5,227 nt of DNA from Aquirhabdus sp. (GTDB lineage: Bacteria; Pseudomonadota; Gammaproteobacteria; Pseudomonadales; Moraxellaceae). The translations under genes and the position numbers were made by a program. Positions 1-5,227 of this stretch are shown in pieces. The notes beneath the pieces were generated by a model. That model had not been told where the DNA came from. It ran no database searches and saw only the letters and a list, made by a program, of their open reading frames with translations. Location: NCBI GenBank assembly GCA_030152425.1, contig JASLJP010000250.1:1-5227 (forward strand), given 5' to 3'. How positions within the stretch are numbered: the stretch's first letter is position 1; every line of letters begins with the position of its first letter.

Positions 1-795
1 ATGTTGGTTAGGGTGGAAATCACGGCGGTAAAAGTCGAGATAGGCCGGAATCATCTTGCGAAAGGCACCATGACGTCCCCAGAAATGATCGAGACCACGC
101 GCCCACATCTTGACGTCATACAGATGACCGGAATGCTTGAGCAAACTCATATGGTTGATACTGGACATGGTCATAAACATGACTGTGCAATACATCATCT
201 GGGTGATACGGATCCACTCGCTATCAACCGTCGCTTTAAATACATCAAATGCGACGGCCTTATGCTCTGACTCTTCGACCGCATGCCAGACCCATAGCTT
301 TGCCATACGCGGATCCATATCTTGAATCTCGCTTTGGTCGAGCATAAAACCCTCGGCCATGATCGCAGTGAAGTGCTCCAAGGCGACGGTCTGGGCGAGT
401 TGGCGCTCTGGCGTAAAACGTTTGCGATAAATCGCCAGCCCCTTGGAGAGCAATGCTTCGATCTTGCTCAGCGGATAACCGCGCTCCTCCAAGAAACCAT
501 TTAGTGCACGGTGCTCTTTGGCGTGGTGTGCCTCCTGACCGATAAACAGTCGTATGGCTTTTTTAAGCTCGGGATCGGTGACTTGGTCTTGAAACTGGCG
601 CACCGCATCGATAAAGAAACGCTCACCTTCCGGAAACCCGGCCGACATGGCCGCCAGCAGCAAGGTACGAAACGGATCACCCGCTTGCCAGAATTCTGGA
701 ATGTCCGAGTCAAACTCGAACTCAGGTTTGCGCACCGTGAGGTTATATGCGACTGGGGCTTTCGGGGACTGCACTGCGGTAATAGGCATATTCAT
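1..795 (-). CDS. PF10118-type metal-dependent hydrolase, C-terminus cut by window edge
   Basis: The reading frame is open from an ATG at 795 to the window edge, giving 265 residues; only a short C-terminal tail is probably missing. It resembles the predicted metal-dependent hydrolase family (COG3687/PF10118), which has a helical, ferritin-like metal-binding pattern. Visible motifs are EGERFF at residues 56-61, QEAHHAKEH at 87-95, LEHFT at 139-143 and WHAVEESEHK at 170-179. The spaced Glu and His residues (E58, E88, H91, E140, H171, E174, H178) are the likely di-iron ligands. The end FYRRDFHPNQH is also family-like. The start at 795 is supported by GGAG (803-806) seven bases upstream; a second in-frame ATG at 789 is less well spaced, and no earlier ATG or GTG exists before an in-frame stop at 886-888. 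The true substrate is unknown and the hydrolase name is only a family label. It is divergent from the AraC-type gene, which is the natural candidate regulator. No signal peptide is seen, so it is probably cytoplasmic. Confidence 0.88.
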   Translation of the reverse strand, partial: MNMPITAVQSPKAPVAYNLTVRKPEFEFDSDIPEFWQAGDPFRTLLLAAMSAGFPEGERFFIDAVRQFQDQVTDPELKKAIRLFIGQEAHHAKEHRALNGFLEERGYPLSKIEALLSKGLAIYRKRFTPERQLAQTVALEHFTAIMAEGFMLDQSEIQDMDPRMAKLWVWHAVEESEHKAVAFDVFKATVDSEWIRITQMMYCTVMFMTMSSINHMSLLKHSGHLYDVKMWARGLDHFWGRHGAFRKMIPAYLDFYRRDFHPNQH

Positions 796-872
796 GACAC
801 GGCTCCGTGAGGCTTCATTGCGGATAGCTGCAGTGTAGGTCTGCGCAAACTGCCCGCGTGAGATGATGCAAG

Positions 873-887
873 GACAATGTACTTGTC
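873..887. promoter_or_regulatory. 15-bp dyad, possible operator
   Basis: GACAA (873-877) and TTGTC (883-887) form a perfect 5-bp inverted repeat with a 5-bp spacer, in the gap between the divergent hydrolase and AraC-type genes. It overlaps the proposed -35 of the regulator gene, so a protein bound here could block that promoter while affecting the leftward gene. The arms are short and could occur by chance. No second matching site was seen in the gap. Confidence 0.3.
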
Positions 888-911
888 ATTGCAGGCCAAA
901 CAGGTGATGAT
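883..911 (+). promoter_or_regulatory. Putative sigma-70 promoter of the AraC-type regulator
   Basis: TTGTCA (883-888) matches the -35 consensus at 5 of 6 positions. After a 17-bp spacer, GATGAT (906-911) matches the -10 consensus at 4 of 6. Transcription would start near 918, giving a leader of about 29 bases that contains the AGGGAG ribosome binding site. No equally good promoter for the leftward hydrolase was found in the same gap, which suggests that it may need an activator. Confidence 0.4.
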
Positions 912-946
912 CGGCCACAGAATTAAAGCAGACTCAGGGAGTCAAT

Positions 947-2005
947 ATGGCGGCAGTGATTGATGAAAAAAACAAATGGCTGCGTAAGCTGCATACGCCG
1001 CTGACTTATCCACATCTCTATCTGGCGCTGGCACAGGAGCGCGGCGTAAGTGCCGAGCAGGTACTGGCTAGCGCTGATCTAAGTCCCGCCACTTTGAGCG
1101 ACCCCAGTGGTCGGATGACGCCACTGCAATTCGGCCAACTGATCATGGCCGTTATTACACTAACCGGTGATCATGGCATCGGCTTTGAGATGGGCAGCCG
1201 CTTATCCCTGACAGCACATGGCAATCTCGGTTACGCCCTCCTGTGCTGTAGCACGCTGACACAGGCAACCGAACTGGTCACGCGCTTCCAGCATATCCGC
1301 ACCCGCAGTCTCAGCTTTGACTATCTGATCAAGGCAGGGTCGGCTATCCTGACCTTTAAGACTGAATACCCCTTGCCTGACCCACTCGACCACGTGATCA
1401 TGGAGGCGCTGCTGACCAGCATCTATCGCTGTATGCAGCTCATGCTGGGCAGCACAGTCATCGACGGTGAAATCCGTTTAACGCAATCCGAACCGGATTA
1501 TTTTGCCACGTTTCGCGACCGACTGCCGCGAGTACGCTTTGATATGCCCGCCTGCCAGATTATCTTGCCCAGTCACCTGATGCAGGTGCCACTGCCCATG
1601 TCCAATCCCGACTCGCTGGCGGTGGCGATCGCTCAATGCGAGCGCGACCTTGCGCTATTTGGCGATGAACAAGACGGCACGCTGATCCGCGCGCGTGCTG
1701 CCATGGTGCTGGATGTCGATGGCTATCCCGAACCTGAGACCATCGCCGAACGGCTGAACATGTCGGCACGAACGCTACGCCGTAAGCTGCAGGCGCATGG
1801 CAGCAACTATAAAAAACTGCTCGATGACGTGCGCCGCCGCGATGCGCTGACCCTGCTGGATAATCCCGACATCGAAATCCAAAAAATTGCTGCCCTGCTC
1901 GGCTATGAAAATCCGGCCAACTTTACCCGCGCCTTTAGATCATGGACCGGTAAAACACCGAGCGGGTATCGCGCCATGCTGACACGCTCCAATTTACGCG
2001 CATAA
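947..2005 (+). CDS. AraC-type transcriptional regulator (Arabinose_bd plus HTH_18)
   Basis: This 352-residue protein has the layout of the OruR/VirS-like branch of AraC regulators. Residues about 21-205 resemble the Arabinose_bd domain (PF12625), here a putative ligand-sensing region. The C-terminal part, about 260-345, is the double helix-turn-helix DNA-binding domain. The first HTH includes ETIAERLNMSARTLRRKL (264-281). The second includes IQKIAALLGY (311-320) followed by NFTRAFRSWTGKTPSGYR (325-342), the classic AraC signature. Length is normal for this branch. The start is well supported by AGGGAG (936-941) five bases upstream. It is divergent from the PF10118 hydrolase gene, and regulators of this branch often control the adjacent divergent gene, so control of that gene is the first hypothesis. 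It is convergent with ivd across a shared terminator. The inducer is unknown; a fatty or hydroxylated acid would be a guess. No frameshift or missing HTH is seen. Confidence 0.93.
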   Translation: MAAVIDEKNKWLRKLHTPLTYPHLYLALAQERGVSAEQVLASADLSPATLSDPSGRMTPLQFGQLIMAVITLTGDHGIGFEMGSRLSLTAHGNLGYALLCCSTLTQATELVTRFQHIRTRSLSFDYLIKAGSAILTFKTEYPLPDPLDHVIMEALLTSIYRCMQLMLGSTVIDGEIRLTQSEPDYFATFRDRLPRVRFDMPACQIILPSHLMQVPLPMSNPDSLAVAIAQCERDLALFGDEQDGTLIRARAAMVLDVDGYPEPETIAERLNMSARTLRRKLQAHGSNYKKLLDDVRRRDALTLLDNPDIEIQKIAALLGYENPANFTRAFRSWTGKTPSGYRAMLTRSNLRA

Positions 2006-2006
2006 A

Positions 2007-2032
2007 AAAAGTGGACGCGAACGTCCACTTTT
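2007..2032. terminator. Bidirectional intrinsic terminator between AraC gene and ivd
   Basis: GTGGACG (2011-2017) and CGTCCAC (2022-2028) form a perfect stem around the tetraloop CGAA. AAAA (2007-2010) can pair with TTTT (2029-2032), extending the stem to 11 bp. Read rightward it ends in TTTT; read leftward it ends in a run of seven T (plus-strand A at 2004-2010). It starts one base after the regulator stop codon and 17 bases past the ivd stop codon, so it can end both convergent transcripts. The leftward signal is the stronger. Confidence 0.9.
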
Positions 2033-2049
2033 ATAATACGGCCTCAGCC

Positions 2050-3213
2050 TTATTTGGTCTCGTTAAACAGCTCGCGACCAATCAGCATACGACGGATTTC
2101 TGAGGTGCCTGCACCGATTTCAAACAGTTTAGCATCGCGCCACAGGCGACCAGCTGGGTAGTCATTGATATAGCCATTACCACCCAACACTTGGATCGCT
2201 TGACCCGCCATCCAAGTCGCTTTTTCAGCGGCATACAGAATCGCGCCGGCTGCGTCTTTACGGACCGGATCGCCACGGTCGGCAGCTTTCGCCACGGCGT
2301 ACATGTAGGCGACGCACGCGTTGTAACCGACATACATATCAGCCAGTTTGCCCTGCATCAGTTGGAACTCGCCAATGGCTTGACCGAACTGTTTACGCTC
2401 ATGCACGTATGGCACCACGATGTCGAGTACCGCAGCCATGATCCCCAGTGGACCAGCACCGATAACGATACGCTCGTAGTCCAGACCAGACATCAGCACT
2501 TTGACGCCGCCATTGACTTTGCCCAGTACGTTTTCGACCGGTACGCGGCAGTCTTGGAAGATCAGCTCACAGGTGTTCGAGCCACGCAGACCGAGTTTGT
2601 CCAGTTTCTGCGCGGTGCTAAAACCTGCAAAGCCTTTTTCGATGATAAAGGCGGTGATGCCTTTGGAGTGAGCTTGTAGATCGGTCTTGGCATAGACCAC
2701 GAGGGTGTCGGCGTCTGGGCCGTTGGTGATCCACATTTTATTGCCGTTCAGTACATAGTGATCGCCATCCAGATCGGCACGCAGCTTCATGCTGACCACG
2801 TCGGAGCCTGCACCAGGCTCGGACATCGCCAGTGCGCCGATGTGCTCACCGCTGACCAGTTTTGGCAGGTACTTGAGCTTTTGCTCATGGGTACCGTTGA
2901 TGTGCAATTGGTTAACGCACAGGTTTGAGTGTGCACCGTACGACAGGCCGACAGCAGCCGATGCACGGGAGATTTCTTCGGCTGCGATCACATGCGCCAG
3001 ATAGCCCATGTTAACGCCACCGTATTCTTCCGCCACGGTCATGCCGAGGATGCCGAGGTCGCCCATCTTGCGCCACAGTTCCAGTGGGAAATGATTGGCT
3101 TTGTCAAAGTCTTGGGCGAAGGGCGCGATTTCTTTGCTGGCAAATTGACGTACGCTATCGCGCAGGGCAATCAGGTCTTCACTCAGCTCGTGGTTAAAAC
3201 TTGAAATATACAT
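2050..3213 (-). CDS. ivd: Isovaleryl-CoA dehydrogenase
   Basis: This 387-residue acyl-CoA dehydrogenase oxidises isovaleryl-CoA to 3-methylcrotonyl-CoA in leucine breakdown, with FAD as cofactor and electrons passed to an electron-transferring flavoprotein in the cytoplasm. An N-terminal helical domain (about 5-120) leads to the middle beta domain with the signature ALAMSEPGAGSDV (127-139) and KMWITNG (159-165). The C-terminal helical domain holds RKQFGQAI (273-280) and QVLGGNGYINDYP (341-353). Assignment to IVD rather than another acyl-CoA dehydrogenase rests on the LMSGLDYERIV segment (240-250), where E247 matches the catalytic base Glu254 of the human enzyme, and on FEIGAGTSEIRR (364-375), where Ala replaces the glutamate used by medium-chain enzymes. 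AAGGA (3226-3230) lies 12 bases upstream, a longish spacing, but an in-frame stop (3229-3231) rules out an earlier start. The gene appears monocistronic: a terminator follows it, and the upstream neighbours face away. The nearby mccA encodes the next pathway step. Confidence 0.95.
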   Translation of the reverse strand: MYISSFNHELSEDLIALRDSVRQFASKEIAPFAQDFDKANHFPLELWRKMGDLGILGMTVAEEYGGVNMGYLAHVIAAEEISRASAAVGLSYGAHSNLCVNQLHINGTHEQKLKYLPKLVSGEHIGALAMSEPGAGSDVVSMKLRADLDGDHYVLNGNKMWITNGPDADTLVVYAKTDLQAHSKGITAFIIEKGFAGFSTAQKLDKLGLRGSNTCELIFQDCRVPVENVLGKVNGGVKVLMSGLDYERIVIGAGPLGIMAAVLDIVVPYVHERKQFGQAIGEFQLMQGKLADMYVGYNACVAYMYAVAKAADRGDPVRKDAAGAILYAAEKATWMAGQAIQVLGGNGYINDYPAGRLWRDAKLFEIGAGTSEIRRMLIGRELFNETK

Positions 3214-3232
3214 AATGGCTAGACATCCTTAA

Positions 3233-3269
3233 AAAACATTAACCGCATTTATTTAAAACATTTACCGCA
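3233..3269 (-). repeat. Tandem 15-bp direct repeats upstream of ivd
   Basis: Read on the ivd strand, TGCGGTAAATGTTTT (3269-3255) and TGCGGTTAATGTTTT (3247-3233) match at 14 of 15 positions and are spaced exactly 22 bp apart, about two helical turns. A third copy of only the TGCGGT core lies at 3300-3295, 31 bp further upstream. The proximal copy ends two bases from the AAGGA ribosome binding site of ivd. This looks like a tandem operator or a leader element. The position leaves little room for a -10 downstream, so repression or action on the transcript fits better than classic activation. The binding factor is unknown. Confidence 0.5.
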
Positions 3270-3339
3270 AAAATTCGTTGGAATAAGCCGCTCGACCGCA
3301 GTTGATCCATCTTTTTAATCACCACCCTGCAATACAAGG

Positions 3340-3345
3340 TATGAT
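3340..3345 (+). promoter_or_regulatory. Possible -10 element for the VF530-family gene
   Basis: TATGAT matches the -10 consensus at 5 of 6 positions and would start transcription near 3352, about 22 bases before the ATG at 3374. No good -35 is seen at 16-18 bp upstream, where the sequence is around TAATCAC (3316-3322). The call is therefore tentative. Confidence 0.3.
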
Positions 3346-3373
3346 GCCAGCTTGTACTGTTTAGAGCCACACC

Positions 3374-3652
3374 ATGACCACACCGCCACTGACCAATACA
3401 CCTGCAAAACCGAAAAGTAATGATCCTCTGCAGGGTCTCACGCTGGCCGTATTGCTGGAACGACTGGTCACGTTGTATGGTTGGGAAGAGCTCGCGCGGT
3501 TTATCAATATCCGCTGCTTTAGCCACGACCCCAGCATCAAGTCTAGCTTGACCTTTTTACGGCGTACGCCGTGGGCACGGCAGCAGGTAGAAGACTTCTA
3601 TGTCCAACATGGACATGCGGTCTGGCGCCAATCCCACCCTGATCCCATTTAG
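3374..3652 (+). CDS. VF530-family (DUF2132) small protein
   Basis: This 92-residue protein belongs to the VF530/DUF2132 family (PF09905), small helical proteins described as putative DNA-binding proteins after the Vibrio fischeri member. The recognisable core runs from NDPLQGLTLAVLLERLV (16-32) through YGWEELARFINIRCF (35-49) to DPSIKSSLTFLRRTPWAR (52-69), then VEDFYV (72-77). The DPSIKSSL and FLRRTPWAR blocks are the family hallmarks. The first 15 residues are a low-complexity Pro/Thr/Lys leader, and the last dozen are a variable tail. The start has only a weak AGAG site (3363-3366), seven bases upstream. The cellular role is not established. It faces away from ivd and is followed 105 bases later by the co-oriented RRM gene. 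Its stop codon lies inside the left arm of a 12-bp inverted repeat. Confidence 0.88.
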   Translation: MTTPPLTNTPAKPKSNDPLQGLTLAVLLERLVTLYGWEELARFINIRCFSHDPSIKSSLTFLRRTPWARQQVEDFYVQHGHAVWRQSHPDPI

Positions 3653-3697
3653 CGAAATAGCTTTAGGCGCCCTTGGGCTAAAACGATTTCGCTAAAT
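3647..3697. repeat. Inverted repeat with perfect 12-bp arms at the VF530 gene end
   Basis: ATTTAGCGAAAT (3647-3658) and ATTTCGCTAAAT (3686-3697) are exact reverse complements around a 27-base centre. Inside the centre, TTTAG (3662-3666) and CTAAA (3678-3682) pair again, so the whole 51 bp can fold as a long two-part hairpin. The left arm contains the TAG stop of the VF530-family gene (3650-3652). No T tract follows on either strand, so it is not a normal intrinsic terminator. It could be a 3'-end stabilising hairpin, an operator, or a factor-assisted terminator. Confidence 0.65.
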
Positions 3698-3708
3698 GCG
3701 ATGCATTT
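3694..3708 (+). promoter_or_regulatory. Short hairpin upstream of the RRM gene, overlapping the larger repeat
   Basis: AAATGC (3694-3699) and GCATTT (3703-3708) form a perfect 6-bp stem with a 3-base loop. Its left arm shares AAAT (3694-3697) with the right arm of the 12-bp inverted repeat, so the two structures cannot form fully at once. AAAACTTTT (3709-3717) follows. A regulatory switch is possible but not shown. Confidence 0.3.
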
Positions 3709-3718
3709 AAAACTTTTA

Positions 3719-3747
3719 TTGACACTGAGTATCTGACTCTTTATTTC
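3719..3747 (+). promoter_or_regulatory. Possible promoter of the RRM gene
   Basis: TTGACA (3719-3724) is a perfect -35 hexamer, preceded by an A/T-rich stretch (3705-3718) that could act as an UP element. At a 17-bp spacer the -10 would be TATTTC (3742-3747), matching at only 3 of 6 positions. Such a promoter would start transcription near 3754, only a few bases before the ATG at 3758 and past the GGA at 3749-3751. The transcript would then be almost leaderless. This conflict makes the call weak. Confidence 0.25.
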
Positions 3748-3757
3748 TGGATCATCT

Positions 3758-4006
3758 ATGAAAATTATTGCCCGTAACCTGTCCCGCGAAACCACCGAAG
3801 AAGAACTCCGCGCACTGTTTGCCGAGTTTGGCGAAGTGCAGTCGTGCACGCTGGTTCTGGACAAAGCAACCGGCAAATCCAAAGGCTTTGGTTTCGTCGA
3901 AATGCAGCTATTTCAAGCACGCACTGCAATCAAACGCTTGAATACCAAACGGATTCAAGGCTCAGTGATTCGCGTTAAAGAAGCCGAAGAACCGGAAGCC
4001 AAATAA
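3758..4006 (+). CDS. Small single-RRM RNA-binding protein
   Basis: This 82-residue protein is one RNA recognition motif (PF00076) with almost nothing else. RNP2 is IIARNL (3-8) and RNP1 is KGFGFVEM (42-49), preceded by the usual acidic helix TTEEELRALFAEFGEV (12-27). A final strand, GSVIRVKEA (68-76), and a short acidic tail follow. F44 and F46 of RNP1, which stack on RNA bases, are present, but RNP2 has Ile4 where many RRMs have an aromatic residue. Small bacterial RRM proteins are known, some cold-induced in cyanobacteria; whether this one is cold-regulated cannot be told from the sequence. The start has a weak GGA (3749-3751), six bases upstream, and a clear MKI-type N-terminus. It is co-oriented with the VF530-family gene and convergent with mccA, and its stop codon lies in the A tract of the mccA terminator. 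Confidence 0.93.
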   Translation: MKIIARNLSRETTEEELRALFAEFGEVQSCTLVLDKATGKSKGFGFVEMQLFQARTAIKRLNTKRIQGSVIRVKEAEEPEAK

Positions 4007-4045
4007 AAAAACATAGCGCAGGGGAATGAATACCCCTGCGCTATG
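4005..4045 (-). terminator. Strong leftward intrinsic terminator of mccA
   Basis: CATAGCGCAGGGG (4012-4024) and CCCCTGCGCTATG (4033-4045) form a perfect 13-bp stem with an 8-base loop. Read leftward, it is followed directly by seven T (plus-strand A at 4005-4011), a textbook terminator 14 bases after the mccA stop codon. Read rightward there is no T tract after the stem (CACAACG), so it is not a good terminator for the RRM gene. Confidence 0.92.
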
Positions 4046-4059
4046 CACAACGAAAGCCT

Positions 4060-5227
4060 TTAGTCCGCAGTGACCTGCAGCAGCACTTGACGTTTCTTGA
4101 CCTGTGCGCCGACATGAGCAGCAACCACACCAACCACACCGTCACAGTTCGATTTGATCTGCTGCTGAATCTTCATCGCTTCCAAAATCAGCAAGGGCTG
4201 ATCTTTCACGACTTTGTCGCCCTCTTTGACCAAGATATTGACCACAGCACCGTTCATCGGCGCGCGAATCTGGCCATCGCCCGCTTCATCTGCCGCTGCC
4301 GGTGGCGCATGGGTCACGTCGACAAAGGTCAGATTGCCATTGCCCATATCGAGGAAGATGGTATCGCGGCGCTGGACGAAGGCGACTGCTTTACGCACAC
4401 CTTGCCAGATATAGACCAGCTCGTTGACATCACGCTTCAGCACTTTGATGGTTTCTTTTTCCGTACCATAGACCAAGGTAAAGGTCTGGTCGTCCTGATC
4501 GACAGCCAGCTTAAACACTTGCTCGCCAGACTGCACTTTAAGGGGAATCGGCAGCTCGACACCGGTATGCCAGCCTTCTTGTTTAGGCTGATGCACCAGC
4601 AAGCTGGCCGCCACCGCCAGCGCTTCGTGAGTGACCACGGCAGGCTTCAGGCTAGGATCATTGGCAAAATGTTCTGGGATAAACGCGGTGTTGGTATCGC
4701 CGGATACCAGCACTGGGTTTTGCAGCAGGTTAACCAAGAATTGCTTGTTGCTGTTCACGCCGAGCAATACGGAGTCTTGCAGCGCGCGTGCTAACAGACG
4801 CACTGCATCGGTACGGGTCTTGCCGTAGGCGATCACTTTCGCGATCATCGAATCGTAGTACGGGCTGACTTCGCCGAGGCTGGTCATGCCATGATCGACA
4901 CGCACACCCGGCAGGTTGGCCGGTTTCCACAGCAGGATTTCGCCGGTCTGTGGCAGGAAGTCAGTGCCCGGATCTTCGGCATACAAACGCACTTCAACGG
5001 CATGACCGGTCAGGGTCAGCTCATCCTGTGCCAGTGGCAGTGCTTCGCCATTGGCGACGCGCAGTTGCCATTCGACCAGATCGAGGCCGGTGATCAGCTC
5101 GGTGACCGGATGTTCCACCTGCAGACGGGTGTTCATCTCAAGGAAGTAGAAGCTGCCTGAGCTATCGAGCAGGAACTCAACCGTACCCGCACCGACATAG
5201 TCACATGATTTCGCAGCGGCAACAGCA
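4060..5227 (-). CDS. mccA: Biotin-containing acyl-CoA carboxylase alpha subunit, probably methylcrotonyl-CoA carboxylase, N-terminus outside window
   Basis: The frame is open from the window edge at 5227 and gives the last 388 residues of a protein usually about 660 long. The ATG at 5134-5136 is internal: the sequence before it (VGAGTVEFLLD, then FYFLE) is conserved biotin carboxylase. Fragment residues 28-42 (FLEMNTRLQVEHPVT) hold the ATP- and bicarbonate-site residues E30, N32, R34 and E38. The biotin carboxylase C-terminal domain continues through HAVEVRLYAEDP (75-86), R109 and SPYYDSMIAKVI (121-132). A linker/BT-like region (about 195-310) leads to the biotinyl domain (about 318-386), with EAMKIQ at 349-354 and K352 as the biotin attachment lysine. 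With the carboxyltransferase subunit it would convert 3-methylcrotonyl-CoA to 3-methylglutaconyl-CoA. The mcc assignment rests largely on the nearby ivd; geranyl-, propionyl- or acetyl-CoA carboxylase remain possible. The partner gene, if linked, would lie beyond 5227. A strong terminator follows. Confidence 0.87.
   Translation of the reverse strand, partial: AVAAAKSCDYVGAGTVEFLLDSSGSFYFLEMNTRLQVEHPVTELITGLDLVEWQLRVANGEALPLAQDELTLTGHAVEVRLYAEDPGTDFLPQTGEILLWKPANLPGVRVDHGMTSLGEVSPYYDSMIAKVIAYGKTRTDAVRLLARALQDSVLLGVNSNKQFLVNLLQNPVLVSGDTNTAFIPEHFANDPSLKPAVVTHEALAVAASLLVHQPKQEGWHTGVELPIPLKVQSGEQVFKLAVDQDDQTFTLVYGTEKETIKVLKRDVNELVYIWQGVRKAVAFVQRRDTIFLDMGNGNLTFVDVTHAPPAAADEAGDGQIRAPMNGAVVNILVKEGDKVVKDQPLLILEAMKIQQQIKSNCDGVVGVVAAHVGAQVKKRQVLLQVTAD

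Noticed and set aside
511..810. Rightward frames over 1-838
   Set aside because: They are shadows of the leftward PF10118-type hydrolase, which has all its family motifs in the opposite strand.
2191..2679. Rightward 162-codon open frame
   Set aside because: It is antisense to ivd, whose protein sequence is conserved along its whole length. The frame is a by-product of codon bias.
3239..3526. Leftward 95-codon frame upstream of ivd
   Set aside because: It overlaps the VF530-family gene on the other strand and the ivd leader with its direct repeats. The translation has no family resemblance.
3647..3697. Inverted repeat as insertion-sequence ends or a phage attachment site
   Set aside because: Only 27 bases separate the arms, with no transposase gene or target duplication. 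A structured RNA or operator is more likely.
3649..3882. Leftward 77-codon frame
   Set aside because: It is antisense to the start of the RRM gene and runs through the inverted repeat region. No start signal or known domain is seen.
4087..4794. Rightward 235-codon open frame
   Set aside because: It lies fully antisense to the well-conserved biotin carboxylase/biotinyl coding sequence. Its translation shows no recognisable domain, and no credible ribosome binding site precedes it.
5134..5136. ATG as the start of the carboxylase gene
   Set aside because: The frame remains open and clearly homologous to biotin carboxylase upstream of this codon up to the window edge, so this methionine is internal.

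Overview
The window looks like ordinary chromosomal DNA of a gammaproteobacterium with moderate GC content (low to mid 50s percent by eye, not computed). The protein types suggest an aerobic, lipid- and amino-acid-degrading organism, perhaps Moraxellaceae or a relative. That placement is inference from gene content only. No mobile element, tRNA, rRNA, CRISPR array or phage gene is visible. The four larger genes look intact, or are cut only by the window edges.

Left part (1-2005): a divergent pair. A PF10118-type metal-dependent hydrolase with a ferritin-like di-iron motif set runs leftward off the window. An AraC-type regulator with an Arabinose_bd-like sensor domain runs rightward. The 151-bp gap between them holds a plausible promoter for the regulator, with a small dyad over its -35 element, so the regulator may control itself and the hydrolase. 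A strong hairpin with A and T tracts on its two sides (2007-2032) ends the regulator gene and also the convergent ivd gene.

Middle and right part (2050-5227): two leftward genes of leucine/isovalerate breakdown. These are isovaleryl-CoA dehydrogenase (ivd) and the C-terminal 388 residues of a biotin-containing acyl-CoA carboxylase alpha subunit, most likely methylcrotonyl-CoA carboxylase (mccA). They catalyse consecutive steps: isovaleryl-CoA to 3-methylcrotonyl-CoA, then carboxylation to 3-methylglutaconyl-CoA. They are not in one operon here. A strong leftward terminator follows mccA, and two small rightward genes sit between it and ivd: a VF530-family protein (92 aa) and a single-RRM RNA-binding protein (82 aa).

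The least explained sequence is non-coding. A pair of 15-bp direct repeats with a 22-bp period lies just upstream of the ivd ribosome binding site. A 51-bp inverted repeat with perfect 12-bp arms overlaps the VF530 stop codon, and a second hairpin that would compete with it lies just downstream, before the RRM gene. No clearly new multi-gene system was found. These two elements and the split leucine locus are the best candidates for follow-up.
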